A stretch of 31,870 nucleotides of DNA from a virus (IMGVR_UViG_3300047510_000513:1-31870); one strand, 5' to 3'. Shown: positions 21,613-30,897, counted from the first letter of the stretch. A program made the numbers and translations. Notes: a model not told the origin generated them from the sequence alone.

Positions 21613-22623
21613 TTAACCGTTGTTTTGACGTGCTCGGATTTTTGCAAGGATATCCATTGCACCGCTTCCGCCTGCTTCCGGCATAGCTGCTTTTTGAGGA
21701 GCAGGAGCAGCGGCCTGTTTGACCTCCTCAGTTGACTTAAAAGGAATGTCGTCATCCTCTTCATACGACGGAGCACTTTGGCTTGTAGCAGTAGCACGAG
21801 GACTTGCTGCTACATTTGGATCGCCTGTACGTGCTGCCATACCTGCAGGACGGAAGTAATTGCTCCAGCGATCTGGATCATATGCTTCACCGTCGACGCT
21901 AGCTTCAAACATCTCAGTAAGAACTTTAAGTTCTACGTCAGTGGGCTTTTTAGGAAGGAAATCATTAAGACTAAACAATCCGTTATCATTGATTGCTTTC
22001 ATTTCTGCATCACTTAGCGGACGCTCTCTACGTGCCCAGTTACTAGCACCGTAGTCTGCATAACCACCTTTAGAACCTTTGCTAAGACGGAAATCAACAC
22101 CTGCTGTATAATCAGTAGGAAGTTCTTCCATATCAGGATCCATAAGTGCTGCTTTGATCAGTTGGAAAATTTGAGGACCAATGATAAATCTACGAATTGG
22201 ATTTTCTGGTTTAGTATCGTCATTGAGCGGATTGTCTGTCACAAATCCTTGGAAAATATAGCTACGCTTTTTCCAATACTTTTTACCCATATCTTCAAGA
22301 GTAGGATCTTTAAACCATCCGCGGACGTCTGCTAGAATAGGGCAGCTTTCTCCATACATTTCCATGCACGGAACTTGCACTTGTACTGGACGACTATCGG
22401 TTTCACCCTTTACTCCAGCAAAAGGAAGTTTAATCATCAAACGTTCTCTCCAAAAGAAAGTGTTTGACGAATCGCCATCGGGCAAGAAGCGAATGGTTGC
22501 GGTATCGCCTTCTTTCATATTCCAAAATGGGTAAATTGCGTTGTCGCCGCCGCCTGTAGAACCACCTGTTGAACGTGTTTCTTGTTCTTTGAGCTTTGCT
22601 CTAATTTCTGCTAATGATGCCAT
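21613..22623 (-). CDS. 32: Single-stranded DNA-binding protein gp32
   Basis: A 336-aa protein. The N-terminal 'LAEIRAKLKEQETRSTGG' (4-21) is the cooperativity region, and the central OB-fold has 'YPFWNMKEGDTATIRFLPDG' (31-50), 'RERLMIKLPFAG', 'VPCMEMYGESCPILADVRGW' (84-103), 'KKYWKKRSYIFQGFVTDNP'. The Zn-binding knuckle of T4 gp32 (one His and three Cys) is reduced to C86 and C94. The acidic C-terminal part 'SYEEDDDIPFKSTEEVKQ' precedes 'MDILAKIRARQNNG'. Preceded by a strong AGGAGG site and a sigma70-like promoter. It protects ssDNA and interacts with UvsX/UvsY; gene followed by a 13-bp hairpin. High confidence. Confidence 0.95.
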   Translation of the reverse strand: MASLAEIRAKLKEQETRSTGGSTGGGDNAIYPFWNMKEGDTATIRFLPDGDSSNTFFWRERLMIKLPFAGVKGETDSRPVQVQVPCMEMYGESCPILADVRGWFKDPTLEDMGKKYWKKRSYIFQGFVTDNPLNDDTKPENPIRRFIIGPQIFQLIKAALMDPDMEELPTDYTAGVDFRLSKGSKGGYADYGASNWARRERPLSDAEMKAINDNGLFSLNDFLPKKPTDVELKVLTEMFEASVDGEAYDPDRWSNYFRPAGMAARTGDPNVAASPRATATSQSAPSYEEDDDIPFKSTEEVKQAAAPAPQKAAMPEAGGSGAMDILAKIRARQNNG

Positions 22624-22630
22624 AGTTATG

Positions 22631-22636
22631 CCTCCT
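22631..22636 (-). promoter_or_regulatory. Strong Shine-Dalgarno site of gene 32
   Basis: AGGAGG on the minus strand, 7 bases before the ATG at 22623, the best ribosome site in the window. It fits the high expression expected of a single-stranded DNA-binding protein and fixes the start. Confidence 0.85.
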
Positions 22637-22682
22637 ATATATTGCCTATGTGCTTTGTGCCTAATATGTGCAGCACTCTTAC

Positions 22683-22711
22683 ATACTACACAAATGTATT
22701 TATCTTGTCAA
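22683..22711 (-). promoter_or_regulatory. Sigma70-like promoter for gene 32
   Basis: On the minus strand TTGACA (22706-22711) is followed after 17 bases by TAGTAT (22683-22688), a good -35 and a moderate -10. It lies 60 bases upstream of the gp32 ATG. A GATAAATA late-type motif (22697-22704) is embedded in the spacer, so early and late control may overlap. Confidence 0.6.
22697..22704 (-). promoter_or_regulatory. Late-promoter-like GATAAATA, gene 32 leader
   Basis: Minus strand GATAAATA, seven of eight matches to the T4 late promoter TATAAATA, 74 bases upstream of the gp32 start and inside the spacer of the sigma70-like promoter. Confidence 0.45.
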
Positions 22712-22750
22712 TCGTTTTTTTGCTTATAATTCAATGGTTTTGTTTACCAA

Positions 22751-22785
22751 AAGAATTAGCAGGGTTATACCCCTGCTAATCTTTT
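22751..22785 (-). terminator. Hairpin terminator overlapping the 578-aa gene stop
   Basis: A stem TTAGCAGGG / CCCTGCTAA (22756-22764 and 22771-22779) with the TAA stop at 22765-22767 in the loop, followed on the minus strand by TTCTTTT. Separates the virion block from the gene 32 promoter. Confidence 0.7.
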
Positions 22786-24501
22786 AATCATCTCTGTTTC
22801 TGGGTAACGGCTTTGAGCCATTGATTCGGCCTTTTTCTGAGCTACTACAGTCTCTATTTGTTTCATAAATTGGGCGGCAGGTTTAACAGATTCGTCGCCG
22901 TATTCTTTTTGCACCGCAGTTAATACTGCTGTCTCGCCTTTTGGAAATTTACCAGTTTCTCTGTCAAAATAACTTAAGATATATTCTCCGATTGGAGTTT
23001 GTTCTTTTTCAGGTTCTGCATCGGCCTTGCCAATCGAACCGTCTGGACCTATTTGTACATCCATGTCAGTTGGCTTATCTTTGGAAATTTTATCTTCGCC
23101 TTCAGCAGCCTGTGCTTGTAGACCTTTAAGTGTTGCATCACTAAAATTGGTCATGAATTGTCTTTCTCTATTGTTAAGACTATCAAATCCACCTTGCAAT
23201 ACTTTTTGTAAAATATATTCTGCTTGTTTAACACTGCCTGGAGTAATTGCGACACCTGGCTTAAATGCATTTCTTAAACTGCCTGCAATATTTTTTAATA
23301 AACTGCCTAAACCTTCTTCGATTGTAGCTTCAGCAAACTGACCCATTAATTGGTCAACGGCTGCTTCAACCATGCCTTCGAGAGATTCTTTTTTAATTGG
23401 TACACAGTTATCTACACGCTTGCCACCTTTCATTTTGGTGCCCATACGCTTGTAGCCGTCCCAACATGCCTTACCATCGACGCCTTTTTGCTTTTCTGCT
23501 TCTGCAACAATGTCTTCAAACTCTAATTCTTTTGCCTTAGTTGCTTCGCCTACAAGACTATAAATGTAAGGAAACACATCTTTTAATTCTTCATTGAATT
23601 GTTTAATAGTAAGTTGGTCTATCCAATTTTCTGCAACATCTTCAGGTACGTCTTCTACCATAGGTACAACATAACTTGCTAACGCTTCTGCATAATATGA
23701 TGGTTTTTGGAGATTTTGAATTTCTTTTTTAACAATAGCAACACGTTCTTTAACAACACCGGAATAATCTTTCAAGCCTTCTGCCATTACAGCACTGCGA
23801 TTCATGTACTGATTGAACTTACGCAGTTTTGTCATTTCTTCGCTGAGGCCTGAAATGTATTTGCCAAAGTCATCATACGCATGACCACCTTCGCTTACGT
23901 GCATTGCCATTGCTCTTGCACCACTTAAATGCTTGTATGGATAACGGAATCTTTCGCCTGCTGGAGATTCTATAAAAATTGCATTAATTTTTTGTGTACG
24001 TCCACTTGTGCTTTCCATGTTAATCGGTGCTTGATGTTTGATAACCAAACGTGCATTACCAATTTTTTGAAAACTGGTTTTATTTGTGCCATACATTTTT
24101 GTTTCGGCCATGGTTTTTTCTCCGGTACGATTTGCTGCTAAAAATTCGTAATCTCTTTTGTTTAAATTACTTTTGTTAATATCTCTTACATCAAAGTTAA
24201 GCAATCTTTTTTTTGCAAAAACTCTTAATTCTTTTAAAAAATTAAACCAACGATCTTGTATATCTTCTGTTTGATTTTGAACAATGTCTCTACCAACTAC
24301 TAAAACAATGCCTTCGTCTTCATCTAAGCTTACACTGACCTTGCCCAAGTCAACGCCATTATTTTGAAAGCTAAAATCGAAATAACGTGCATCTTCAGGT
24401 ACATTAGTAACTTGGCCATTCTCGTTGCCTATAGTAACGTCCTGAAAACGTCCTCTAATTTTATTGAAAAGATCAGATGCTATACTATTTAAATTTTTCA
24501 T
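22765..24501 (-). CDS. Large virion-type protein downstream of the terminase
   Basis: A 578-aa protein from the ATG at 24501; a longer ORF from 24552 reaches back into the terminase gene, which is why the shorter start is chosen. N-terminal helix 'MKNLNSIASDLFNKIRG' is followed by a beta-rich region, then helical regions with 'KVVEDVPEDVAENW'-like charged stretches. A motif 'KACWDGYKRMGTKMKGGKRV' ending 'DNCVPIKKESLE' occurs in the middle; I have seen this type of motif in several marine phage virion proteins. The C-terminal part has a Gln/Lys-rich tail. Probably structural, possibly head- or neck-associated, but unproven. A hairpin overlaps the stop. Confidence 0.7.
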   Translation of the reverse strand: MKNLNSIASDLFNKIRGRFQDVTIGNENGQVTNVPEDARYFDFSFQNNGVDLGKVSVSLDEDEGIVLVVGRDIVQNQTEDIQDRWFNFLKELRVFAKKRLLNFDVRDINKSNLNKRDYEFLAANRTGEKTMAETKMYGTNKTSFQKIGNARLVIKHQAPINMESTSGRTQKINAIFIESPAGERFRYPYKHLSGARAMAMHVSEGGHAYDDFGKYISGLSEEMTKLRKFNQYMNRSAVMAEGLKDYSGVVKERVAIVKKEIQNLQKPSYYAEALASYVVPMVEDVPEDVAENWIDQLTIKQFNEELKDVFPYIYSLVGEATKAKELEFEDIVAEAEKQKGVDGKACWDGYKRMGTKMKGGKRVDNCVPIKKESLEGMVEAAVDQLMGQFAEATIEEGLGSLLKNIAGSLRNAFKPGVAITPGSVKQAEYILQKVLQGGFDSLNNRERQFMTNFSDATLKGLQAQAAEGEDKISKDKPTDMDVQIGPDGSIGKADAEPEKEQTPIGEYILSYFDRETGKFPKGETAVLTAVQKEYGDESVKPAAQFMKQIETVVAQKKAESMAQSRYPETEMIKRLAGV

Positions 24502-24505
24502 ATTG

Positions 24506-24511
24506 TATTTA

Positions 24512-24513
<2 letters not shown>
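24506..24513 (-). promoter_or_regulatory. Late-promoter-like GATAAATA at the end of gp17
   Basis: Minus strand GATAAATAC at the gp17 stop, 5 bases before the ATG of the 578-aa gene. As at 30898, the close spacing would give a nearly leaderless mRNA if this is a promoter. Confidence 0.4.
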
Positions 24514-26092
<1,579 letters not shown>

Positions 26093-26103
26093 GTTAATAT
26101 TTA

Positions 26104-26137
26104 GTCAAAAAAATAGCACCCGAAGGTGCTATTTGAC
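26104..26137 (-). terminator. Rho-independent terminator after the 589-aa gene
   Basis: Minus strand reads AAATAGCACC, TTCG loop, GGTGCTATTT followed by T-run: a C(UUCG)G-type tetraloop hairpin with a strong U tract. Lies between the stop at 26159 and the gp17 start at 26092. Confidence 0.88.
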
Positions 26138-26158
26138 CTGTTACAGTTAGTCAAAGAC

Positions 26159-27928
26159 TTAAAGTAATCTTGATAATGTTTGTTTGATTCTAGCTAGTTC
26201 TGAATCTGCTGCTTCGTTTGTTGCTTTTTTAATAACTTCAAATTCATCATTAGCATGGAAAGAATCTACCACAATTTTGCCTAACATATTTTTAAACTTG
26301 ATAGCAAATGAACTTTCGCCTCTTGTACCAGGGCCTACTATTATACCTCTAATAGGAGAACCGTCGTCATATGAAGCATACAATTCAACCATATCGCCTA
26401 CTTGTGGATTAACTTCTTCACCACGCCAGTTAGTAGTACCTTCCTTAAAGGGTGCTTTTTTCTTATCAGCAACAGCCTTTTTCATTGGCTCTTTTTTGTT
26501 GCCGTCTTTGTCCATATCAAGGAAGTCTGGTTTTGCATTTTTCTTTTCTGCAAGTTTAGCTTCAAGACGGGATTTCATTTCAACTGCCATTGGGTTGTCG
26601 CCCTTTGCTGCTGGCTTATGCATTTTCTTTTGACGATTGATGCCGCCACTTAAGTCTTTGGTCATAAGTTTGTGATCCCAATATTTTTCATTTGGTTCAG
26701 TTGACGCATCATATTCCGATTCCATCTCTGCTGCACTTTGTCTTAGTTTTTTATCACCCGAACCACCTAGTGCTTTTGATCCAACTGCTAGGCCAGCACC
26801 TGCCGCTGCTGCCGCCGGAGCAACTTTACCAATTTGTGCACCAATTTCTGCACCCTTGTAACCGCCAAGTCCTGCTCCTATACCTGCTCCTGTTATGCCA
26901 TCTGTAGCACCACCGTATGCACCACCTAAAGCACTTCCTATCTTTGAACCGATACTAGCACCTTTATCGGCTGCCCAGTCGCTTGCTTGACCCATTGCAC
27001 CGATTGCACGTTGTCCAAGTCCAGTACTTGCCGCTGCATCTCCTGCGGCTTTAGCACCAGTAGTAATAGCGTCTCCGGCTGCTTGAGAACCTTGTGCTAC
27101 TGCATCTGCTGCCTGAGCACCAAAACCTTTAAGAGCATCTAATGCTCCGGTTGCTAAACCACTGATGTCTTGTTGTAAATCTGTATCACCATCGACATCA
27201 TCACGACCGGGAATACGTGGATTGTCTTTAGAGCCAGCCTGTAGTTCTCGTTTGGTCATTTTAGCAGTAGCAGCACCTCGGCCAGCAGCACCACCTAATG
27301 CTGCTCCTCCGAGACCGCCTAGTTTAGCACCTTGTATTGCACCTGCAGGACCGCCTAACGCCATTCCTGCTGCACCACCTAATGCTGCACCTATGCCGGC
27401 ACCTACTGCTCCGTGTTTAACAGTTTGTCCAGCAGTTGTACCTATATTGCCTAATACACCTTGTTGTAAATCCATATCACCTTCGACATCATCACGTCCT
27501 GGAATACGTGGATCATCTTCGTCTCGATCAGTAAGACTATCACCTGCGGCAGCCCCAGACAATGCACCAAGTGTAGTAGCCATTGGACCTGCACCTGTTG
27601 CTAATCCTAAGCCGGCACCTAGTGCTCCGCCTAGTGTTGTACCAATTATTCCTTGGTTTAGATCCTGGTCGCCTTCTACGTCATCACGGCCTGGATTGCT
27701 AGGGTCGTCATGCATAGATGTACCCATTGACATTCTTCCGCCTTGAATTCCTGCAAGTGCTCTAAGTATTTGTGACATACTCGCAGCATCGCCGGTAATG
27801 TTAATACTTAAATCTCCGCCAGTTTCCATAGTTGGCATATCTGGTGGGCATTCTACAACAAATGCTTCATTTAATGTTTTTCTCTGTACAGCATCAAAGC
27901 TTTTTAAAATTTTACGCATATCGCTCAT
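26159..27928 (-). CDS. 589-aa Gly/Ala-rich repeat protein, probable virion protein
   Basis: Starts 'MSDMRKILKSFDAVQRKTLN' followed by 'EAF'; residues 19-21 (L-N-E) then Ala resemble a prohead-protease site after an amphipathic helix. Three copies of a motif 'PGRDDV[ED]GDxDLxQ' occur near residues 79-92, 143-156 and 240-253, each followed by Gly/Ala-rich zipper-like sequence (for example 'GTTLGGALGAGLGLATGAG' at 96-114, 'GAVGAGIGAALGGAAGMALG' at 173-192, 'GAGIGAGLGGYKGAEIG' at 347-363). The C-terminal third is basic and polar with 'LDMDKDGNKKEPMKKA' and 'VNPQVGDMVELYASYDDGS'. The repeats are visible in DNA too. Function unknown; Gly-zipper proteins can form membrane pores, which is inference only. 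Confidence 0.75.
   Translation of the reverse strand: MSDMRKILKSFDAVQRKTLNEAFVVECPPDMPTMETGGDLSINITGDAASMSQILRALAGIQGGRMSMGTSMHDDPSNPGRDDVEGDQDLNQGIIGTTLGGALGAGLGLATGAGPMATTLGALSGAAAGDSLTDRDEDDPRIPGRDDVEGDMDLQQGVLGNIGTTAGQTVKHGAVGAGIGAALGGAAGMALGGPAGAIQGAKLGGLGGAALGGAAGRGAATAKMTKRELQAGSKDNPRIPGRDDVDGDTDLQQDISGLATGALDALKGFGAQAADAVAQGSQAAGDAITTGAKAAGDAAASTGLGQRAIGAMGQASDWAADKGASIGSKIGSALGGAYGGATDGITGAGIGAGLGGYKGAEIGAQIGKVAPAAAAAGAGLAVGSKALGGSGDKKLRQSAAEMESEYDASTEPNEKYWDHKLMTKDLSGGINRQKKMHKPAAKGDNPMAVEMKSRLEAKLAEKKNAKPDFLDMDKDGNKKEPMKKAVADKKKAPFKEGTTNWRGEEVNPQVGDMVELYASYDDGSPIRGIIVGPGTRGESSFAIKFKNMLGKIVVDSFHANDEFEVIKKATNEAADSELARIKQTLSRLL
27169..27709 (-). repeat. Three 58-bp direct repeats inside the 589-aa gene
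   Basis: Related 58-base units at 27169-27226, 27460-27517 and 27652-27709. Each encodes the 'D/NPxxPGRDDV[ED]GDxDLxQ' motif. The first two are closer to each other (sharing 'gacatcatcacg' and 'ggaatacgtgg') than to the third. Gly/Ala-rich DNA separates them. They look like internal duplication rather than a mobile element or CRISPR, because spacers are coding and of unequal length. Confidence 0.85.
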
Positions 27929-27930
27929 GA

Positions 27931-28479
27931 TTAACTCCCCATTGCACTTTTGGTGTTTTGCGGTTCCTCTTTTATAGCCTCTGCCTTAAAGCCGTCGGTA
28001 CCGTCTGCACGCTCTTTGCGTGCGGCTTCTAATTCTTTTAATAGTTCCATTATACGATTGTTACCTACACTGTTTTGGGCACTTTCGCCGCCTAGTTCTT
28101 CTTTGGTAAGCAGTGTCTCATAGGTAGTATCTGTTTCTTGTTTGTTTTGTTTTTCCAAAGAACTGTTTGCGTTTCTTACAACTATGTGTGATTCGTGTAT
28201 ACTACAGCATTGTCCTAGGTAATTTTTCACAACTGAATCAGTGGTTGGATAATTTACTTCTACATCCCAAAATGTAACTTCTGTGTTTTCTAATTGTGGA
28301 AAATCTAATGGGCGTTCTTGTATTGGTGTTTTTTTACCACCGCTCATTGATGCTAATCCAAATCTTTCCATTGCAGTGCGTAGGCGACTGTTAAACTCTT
28401 CTGGTAAGTCGCCGGCAACTACTATTTTGAAAGGATAAGTCTTTTTAGACTCGCTTAGGTATTCTTTAAAACTTTTCAT
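27931..28479 (-). CDS. 182-aa protein with capsid-targeting N-terminus
   Basis: Begins 'MKSFKEYLSESKK', which matches position for position the capsid-targeting sequence of T4 internal head proteins (MKTYQEFIAEA): K2, E6, aromatic at 4 and 7, and L8-S9-E10 in place of I8-A9-E10, the cut site of prohead protease gp21. The rest is soluble with a beta-rich centre ('FKIVVAGDLPEEFNSRLRTA' at 17-36, 'TEVTFWDVEVNYPTTDSVVK') and an acidic helical C-terminus. Preceded by a GATAAATA motif. It follows gp16 and precedes the repeat protein with overlapping context. Probably packaged inside the head; what it does after injection is unknown. Confidence 0.8.
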   Translation of the reverse strand: MKSFKEYLSESKKTYPFKIVVAGDLPEEFNSRLRTAMERFGLASMSGGKKTPIQERPLDFPQLENTEVTFWDVEVNYPTTDSVVKNYLGQCCSIHESHIVVRNANSSLEKQNKQETDTTYETLLTKEELGGESAQNSVGNNRIMELLKELEAARKERADGTDGFKAEAIKEEPQNTKSAMGS

Positions 28480-28503
28480 AATTGTAGGATCCTATTATTA
28501 GTA

Positions 28504-28992
28504 TTATTTATCTTTATCAAGGCCTTTTAGACGCTGTAGTAGACTATTTCTATCAGTAACCACATACCCTTCGCCTTCAGTGAATCCACCATTATCGTTA
28601 AACGTATCGCTGTCTAGTTTTTGCTTCTTAAGTTGTAATTCAACCATCTTTAATTTTTTATCTAGCTTGGCAACTTTGGCATCCAAGTTAGTACGTAGCA
28701 TGTTTCCAGCAACTTCAAATACCCTGCCGCTGTAACGTGCTTCAACATTCATTCCGAGATCCATTAAATCTTCGTATGCTTGCATGGCTTTGTCTGCAAC
28801 TTCATTGAGTTCTCTGTCAGCCATTTCGCCTAAGCCTTGAACTGCTGGTAATGCAGCGGCTATTTTATCTAACTCAGCAATATCTCTAAATGTGTCTTCT
28901 TGAGAAGGCGGAACTATTTTTCCCTTTTTTTCTTCTGCAATTATTTCTTTGGATTCAGGTAAACCCAATAAATCTTCAAGTTTTTTGGTCAT
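28504..28992 (-). CDS. 16: Terminase small subunit gp16
   Basis: A 162-aa helical protein. 'MTKKLEDLLGLPES' at the N-terminus, a long coiled-coil region 'RYSGRVFEVAGNMLRTNLDA' into 'KVAKLDKKLKMVELQLKKQK' (about 103-133), and the C-terminal 'VVTDRNSLLQRLKGLDKDK' match the layout of T4 gp16 (164 aa), which regulates gp17 and recognises DNA. Weak direct similarity, so the call rests on length, coiled-coil centre and marine-phage resemblance; a few residues ('EVAGNMLRTNLDAK') agree with the T4 'EVFATLMGQMTTTNREI' region. Has a GATAAATA motif 27 bases upstream of the ATG. Confidence 0.8.
   Translation of the reverse strand: MTKKLEDLLGLPESKEIIAEEKKGKIVPPSQEDTFRDIAELDKIAAALPAVQGLGEMADRELNEVADKAMQAYEDLMDLGMNVEARYSGRVFEVAGNMLRTNLDAKVAKLDKKLKMVELQLKKQKLDSDTFNDNGGFTEGEGYVVTDRNSLLQRLKGLDKDK
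28505..28512 (-). promoter_or_regulatory. Late-promoter-like GATAAATA upstream of the 182-aa gene
   Basis: Minus strand GATAAATAA, 26 bases before the ATG at 28479, overlapping the end of gp16. Same placement as for gp16. Confidence 0.5.
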
Positions 28993-29018
28993 AGTAATAT
29001 CCCATTATATACTACTAT

Positions 29019-29026
29019 TATTTATC
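29019..29026 (-). promoter_or_regulatory. Late-promoter-like GATAAATA upstream of gp16
   Basis: Minus strand GATAAATAA, 27 bases before the gp16 ATG, overlapping the last codon and stop of gp4. Confidence 0.5.
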
Positions 29027-29459
29027 TACGTTTGCCAGTATGAAAAATATCTTCTTCGCTTACTATTCTAAACAATATATTGTTTTGTTTTGACCACGCT
29101 CTAGCAGCTTCCCATTTGGCTTGATTTAAAACAAAGTGAGCTTGATTTCTTTTGTTTCTTCCGGTTTTTTCTAACACTGTTTGATTAATAGGTTTAACTT
29201 CTATAATCTCAACATGTCTTTTGCCAGTCTTATCAACATATTCTATAAAAAAATCAGGCACATAAATTGTAAATTTACCAGTAAACGGATTTCTATATGG
29301 AATTTTAATTGCTTCACTGGCCCAACGATTGACGCTAGGATGTTCGTCGCAAAATCTCATAAAGGCAAATTCCCAACTGCTCCTGTATGTAGGCGATCTT
29401 CCTCCTACATACTTTTCTGGATTTTTTGGTGTAAATTTTCCTTGTGCATATTTTGACAT
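29022..29459 (-). CDS. 4: Head completion protein gp4, PD-(D/E)xK-type nuclease fold
   Basis: A 145-aa protein that is needed to complete the filled head in T4. The sequence shows a TnsA/Hjc-like nuclease pattern: 'SSWEFAFMRFCDEHP' (E30), 'IYVPDFFIEY' (D69), 'EIIEVKP' (E87, K89), in the PD...ExK order, plus 'YVGGRSPTYR' at the N-terminus. T4 gp4 is about 150 aa. The ATG shares its base with the stop of the 122-aa gene (TAATG). Whether it cuts DNA ends or acts only as a plug is unclear. Confidence 0.88.
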   Translation of the reverse strand: MSKYAQGKFTPKNPEKYVGGRSPTYRSSWEFAFMRFCDEHPSVNRWASEAIKIPYRNPFTGKFTIYVPDFFIEYVDKTGKRHVEIIEVKPINQTVLEKTGRNKRNQAHFVLNQAKWEAARAWSKQNNILFRIVSEEDIFHTGKRR

Positions 29460-29827
29460 TATACTATAACATTACGATATTCTAATTGATTGATTTCTCG
29501 TTCTTGACGATATCCAAGCTTGCTTATTTTACTTCTACTGTTGTTTAATATTGCAGTGACTAAACTGTTTAATTTGATGTTATCATAACCTTTTAGTTTG
29601 TCTAATAATTCAAACACGTTCACACCGTCGATAACAGATTGTTCAAGTAAAACACTTGCAACACTGATTGCAGCATTTTTATCAAACCCTCTTTTTTCAA
29701 AAAAACCAATTACTGCGTCAACCTTGTTGCTTGGATAGGAAATAGATTTGGTAAAAAATCTATCAAATATTTCTCTTGTTGGTTGTTGACTGTCTGTTGT
29801 TGGTGTTATTTGTTCTGTGCTAGACAT
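29459..29827 (-). CDS. Unknown 122-aa virion-region protein
   Basis: A mostly helical protein: 'TREIFDRFFTKSISYPSNKV' (17-36), 'DAVIGFFEKRGFDKNAAISV' (37-56), a helical domain with two short repeats, and C-terminal 'NNSRSKISKLGYRQEREINQ'. The pattern resembles proteins of marine T4-like phages that sit near tail genes, from general recollection. Start at 29827 has an AAGGT ribosome site 8 bases upstream. It might be a neck or tail-assembly protein; this is guesswork from location between the tube-like protein and gp4. Confidence 0.65.
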   Translation of the reverse strand: MSSTEQITPTTDSQQPTREIFDRFFTKSISYPSNKVDAVIGFFEKRGFDKNAAISVASVLLEQSVIDGVNVFELLDKLKGYDNIKLNSLVTAILNNSRSKISKLGYRQEREINQLEYRNVIV

Positions 29828-29836
29828 TTTTTTACC

Positions 29837-30892
29837 TTATATATTTGACTGTGTTGCTTCTGTAACCGAACCTTGTACTGCCGATGATGGAAACGCTGTA
29901 CTGCCAAAGTTGTTTTCTGTCACTGTTCCGGTGACTGATTTTTGAGATTGTAAATCTTTTAAGTTAGGAACTTTTAATTGAGAAACAGTCAGTGACGGTC
30001 TATAGTTTCCATCTTTCAATTCAGGTATTGTATTATTAGATCCTGCAATTGTGGCAAGCGATGCCGATACAATTGATTGATCTGCTGATAAAGGACTTGG
30101 TGTATTATCATAATGCCAAGTACCAAAGCTAGGAGGAGCACTGTCTACTTTGGTATAACCTCTGTTATATTGAACTGCTTCATAAGATATAGTTAATATG
30201 TTTTCACTAAAGTTGGTTCCTTCGGCAACCATAGAATCGTGTTGGAATGCTTCTATATATGGATTGATCAAAGTAAAACTTGTATATGTGCTTTGACTAT
30301 TTTGCGGGGACAACTGATACACCACAATGCTTGTAAAGAAGTTGGCTGCTTTGTTAGGTCTGTCCAACCCAAATCTGTAACTTTGAGATTCACCGGTACT
30401 GTATACATTGTTAATACCGTTTGGTCCACGAGCATAAGCATCTACTGTAATTGCAGGAGTACCGTCGGGATTTTTTTCTACATAATTGCTATCGGTATAG
30501 TAATAACGAAAATATGACTCCCATAATAATGTTGTCAAGCCAGCATTGTCATCATGAAAAGACATATTCACAGGTTGATAGTCTACTCTTGTTTGAATTA
30601 CTTTTTTTCTGTTGTATTGATTTACTGTATCTGTTTGTATATTGTATTTGGGTAAATCTACACTTTTGCACAACAGGTTTACTTCTGGAACATATAACTG
30701 TTCTCTTAAGGGACTGCGTTCTCTAACAAAAGGATTTATGTTTAATACAACATGATAAAGATGCTTAAACTTAGGAGCAAGCCTAAAGTTATTTGCTCTA
30801 TACAATCTCGAAGCATGTTGATAATCTCCTAAATCGCCTTTAAGAGAGCCGAACTGCTTAAAATTGTCGTAAAAACCTGATAAGTAACTCAT
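29837..30892 (-). CDS. Tail-tube-like protein, gp48/gp54 or tube-cap type
   Basis: A 351-aa protein in which 'KHLYHVVLNINPF' (43-55) and 'SVDLPKYNIQTDTVNQYNRK' (72-91) then 'VIQTRVDYQPVNMSFHDDNA' correspond to the tail-tube fold seen in gp19 here ('YRFRVTLEGFG', 'MEIPVYNSKVYLAGKHTWNP', 'LTLNLREDVNN'). Longer than gp19 (205 aa) with an extended C-terminal region rich in Ser/Thr/Asn. In T4 the tube caps gp48 (364 aa) and gp54 (320 aa) carry a tube-type domain, so the size suits either; I cannot choose between them. GATAAATA lies 5 bases upstream of the ATG, next to the start. Confidence 0.6.
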   Translation of the reverse strand: MSYLSGFYDNFKQFGSLKGDLGDYQHASRLYRANNFRLAPKFKHLYHVVLNINPFVRERSPLREQLYVPEVNLLCKSVDLPKYNIQTDTVNQYNRKKVIQTRVDYQPVNMSFHDDNAGLTTLLWESYFRYYYTDSNYVEKNPDGTPAITVDAYARGPNGINNVYSTGESQSYRFGLDRPNKAANFFTSIVVYQLSPQNSQSTYTSFTLINPYIEAFQHDSMVAEGTNFSENILTISYEAVQYNRGYTKVDSAPPSFGTWHYDNTPSPLSADQSIVSASLATIAGSNNTIPELKDGNYRPSLTVSQLKVPNLKDLQSQKSVTGTVTENNFGSTAFPSSAVQGSVTEATQSNI

Positions 30893-30897
30893 ACATA

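Noticed and set aside
26184-26633. A 149-aa plus-strand ORF
   Set aside because: Antisense to the C-terminal part of the 589-aa gene, with low-complexity Ser/Phe-rich sequence.
27169-27709. Possible CRISPR-like array (three spaced repeats)
   Set aside because: The repeats are in frame, encode a conserved peptide motif, and are separated by long coding spacers of unequal length.
27165-27746. A 193-aa plus-strand ORF rich in Pro/Ala/Ser
   Set aside because: It is the antisense shadow of the Gly/Ala-rich repeat gene; GC-skewed codons of the repeats keep the opposite frame open. No ribosome site or plausible protein.
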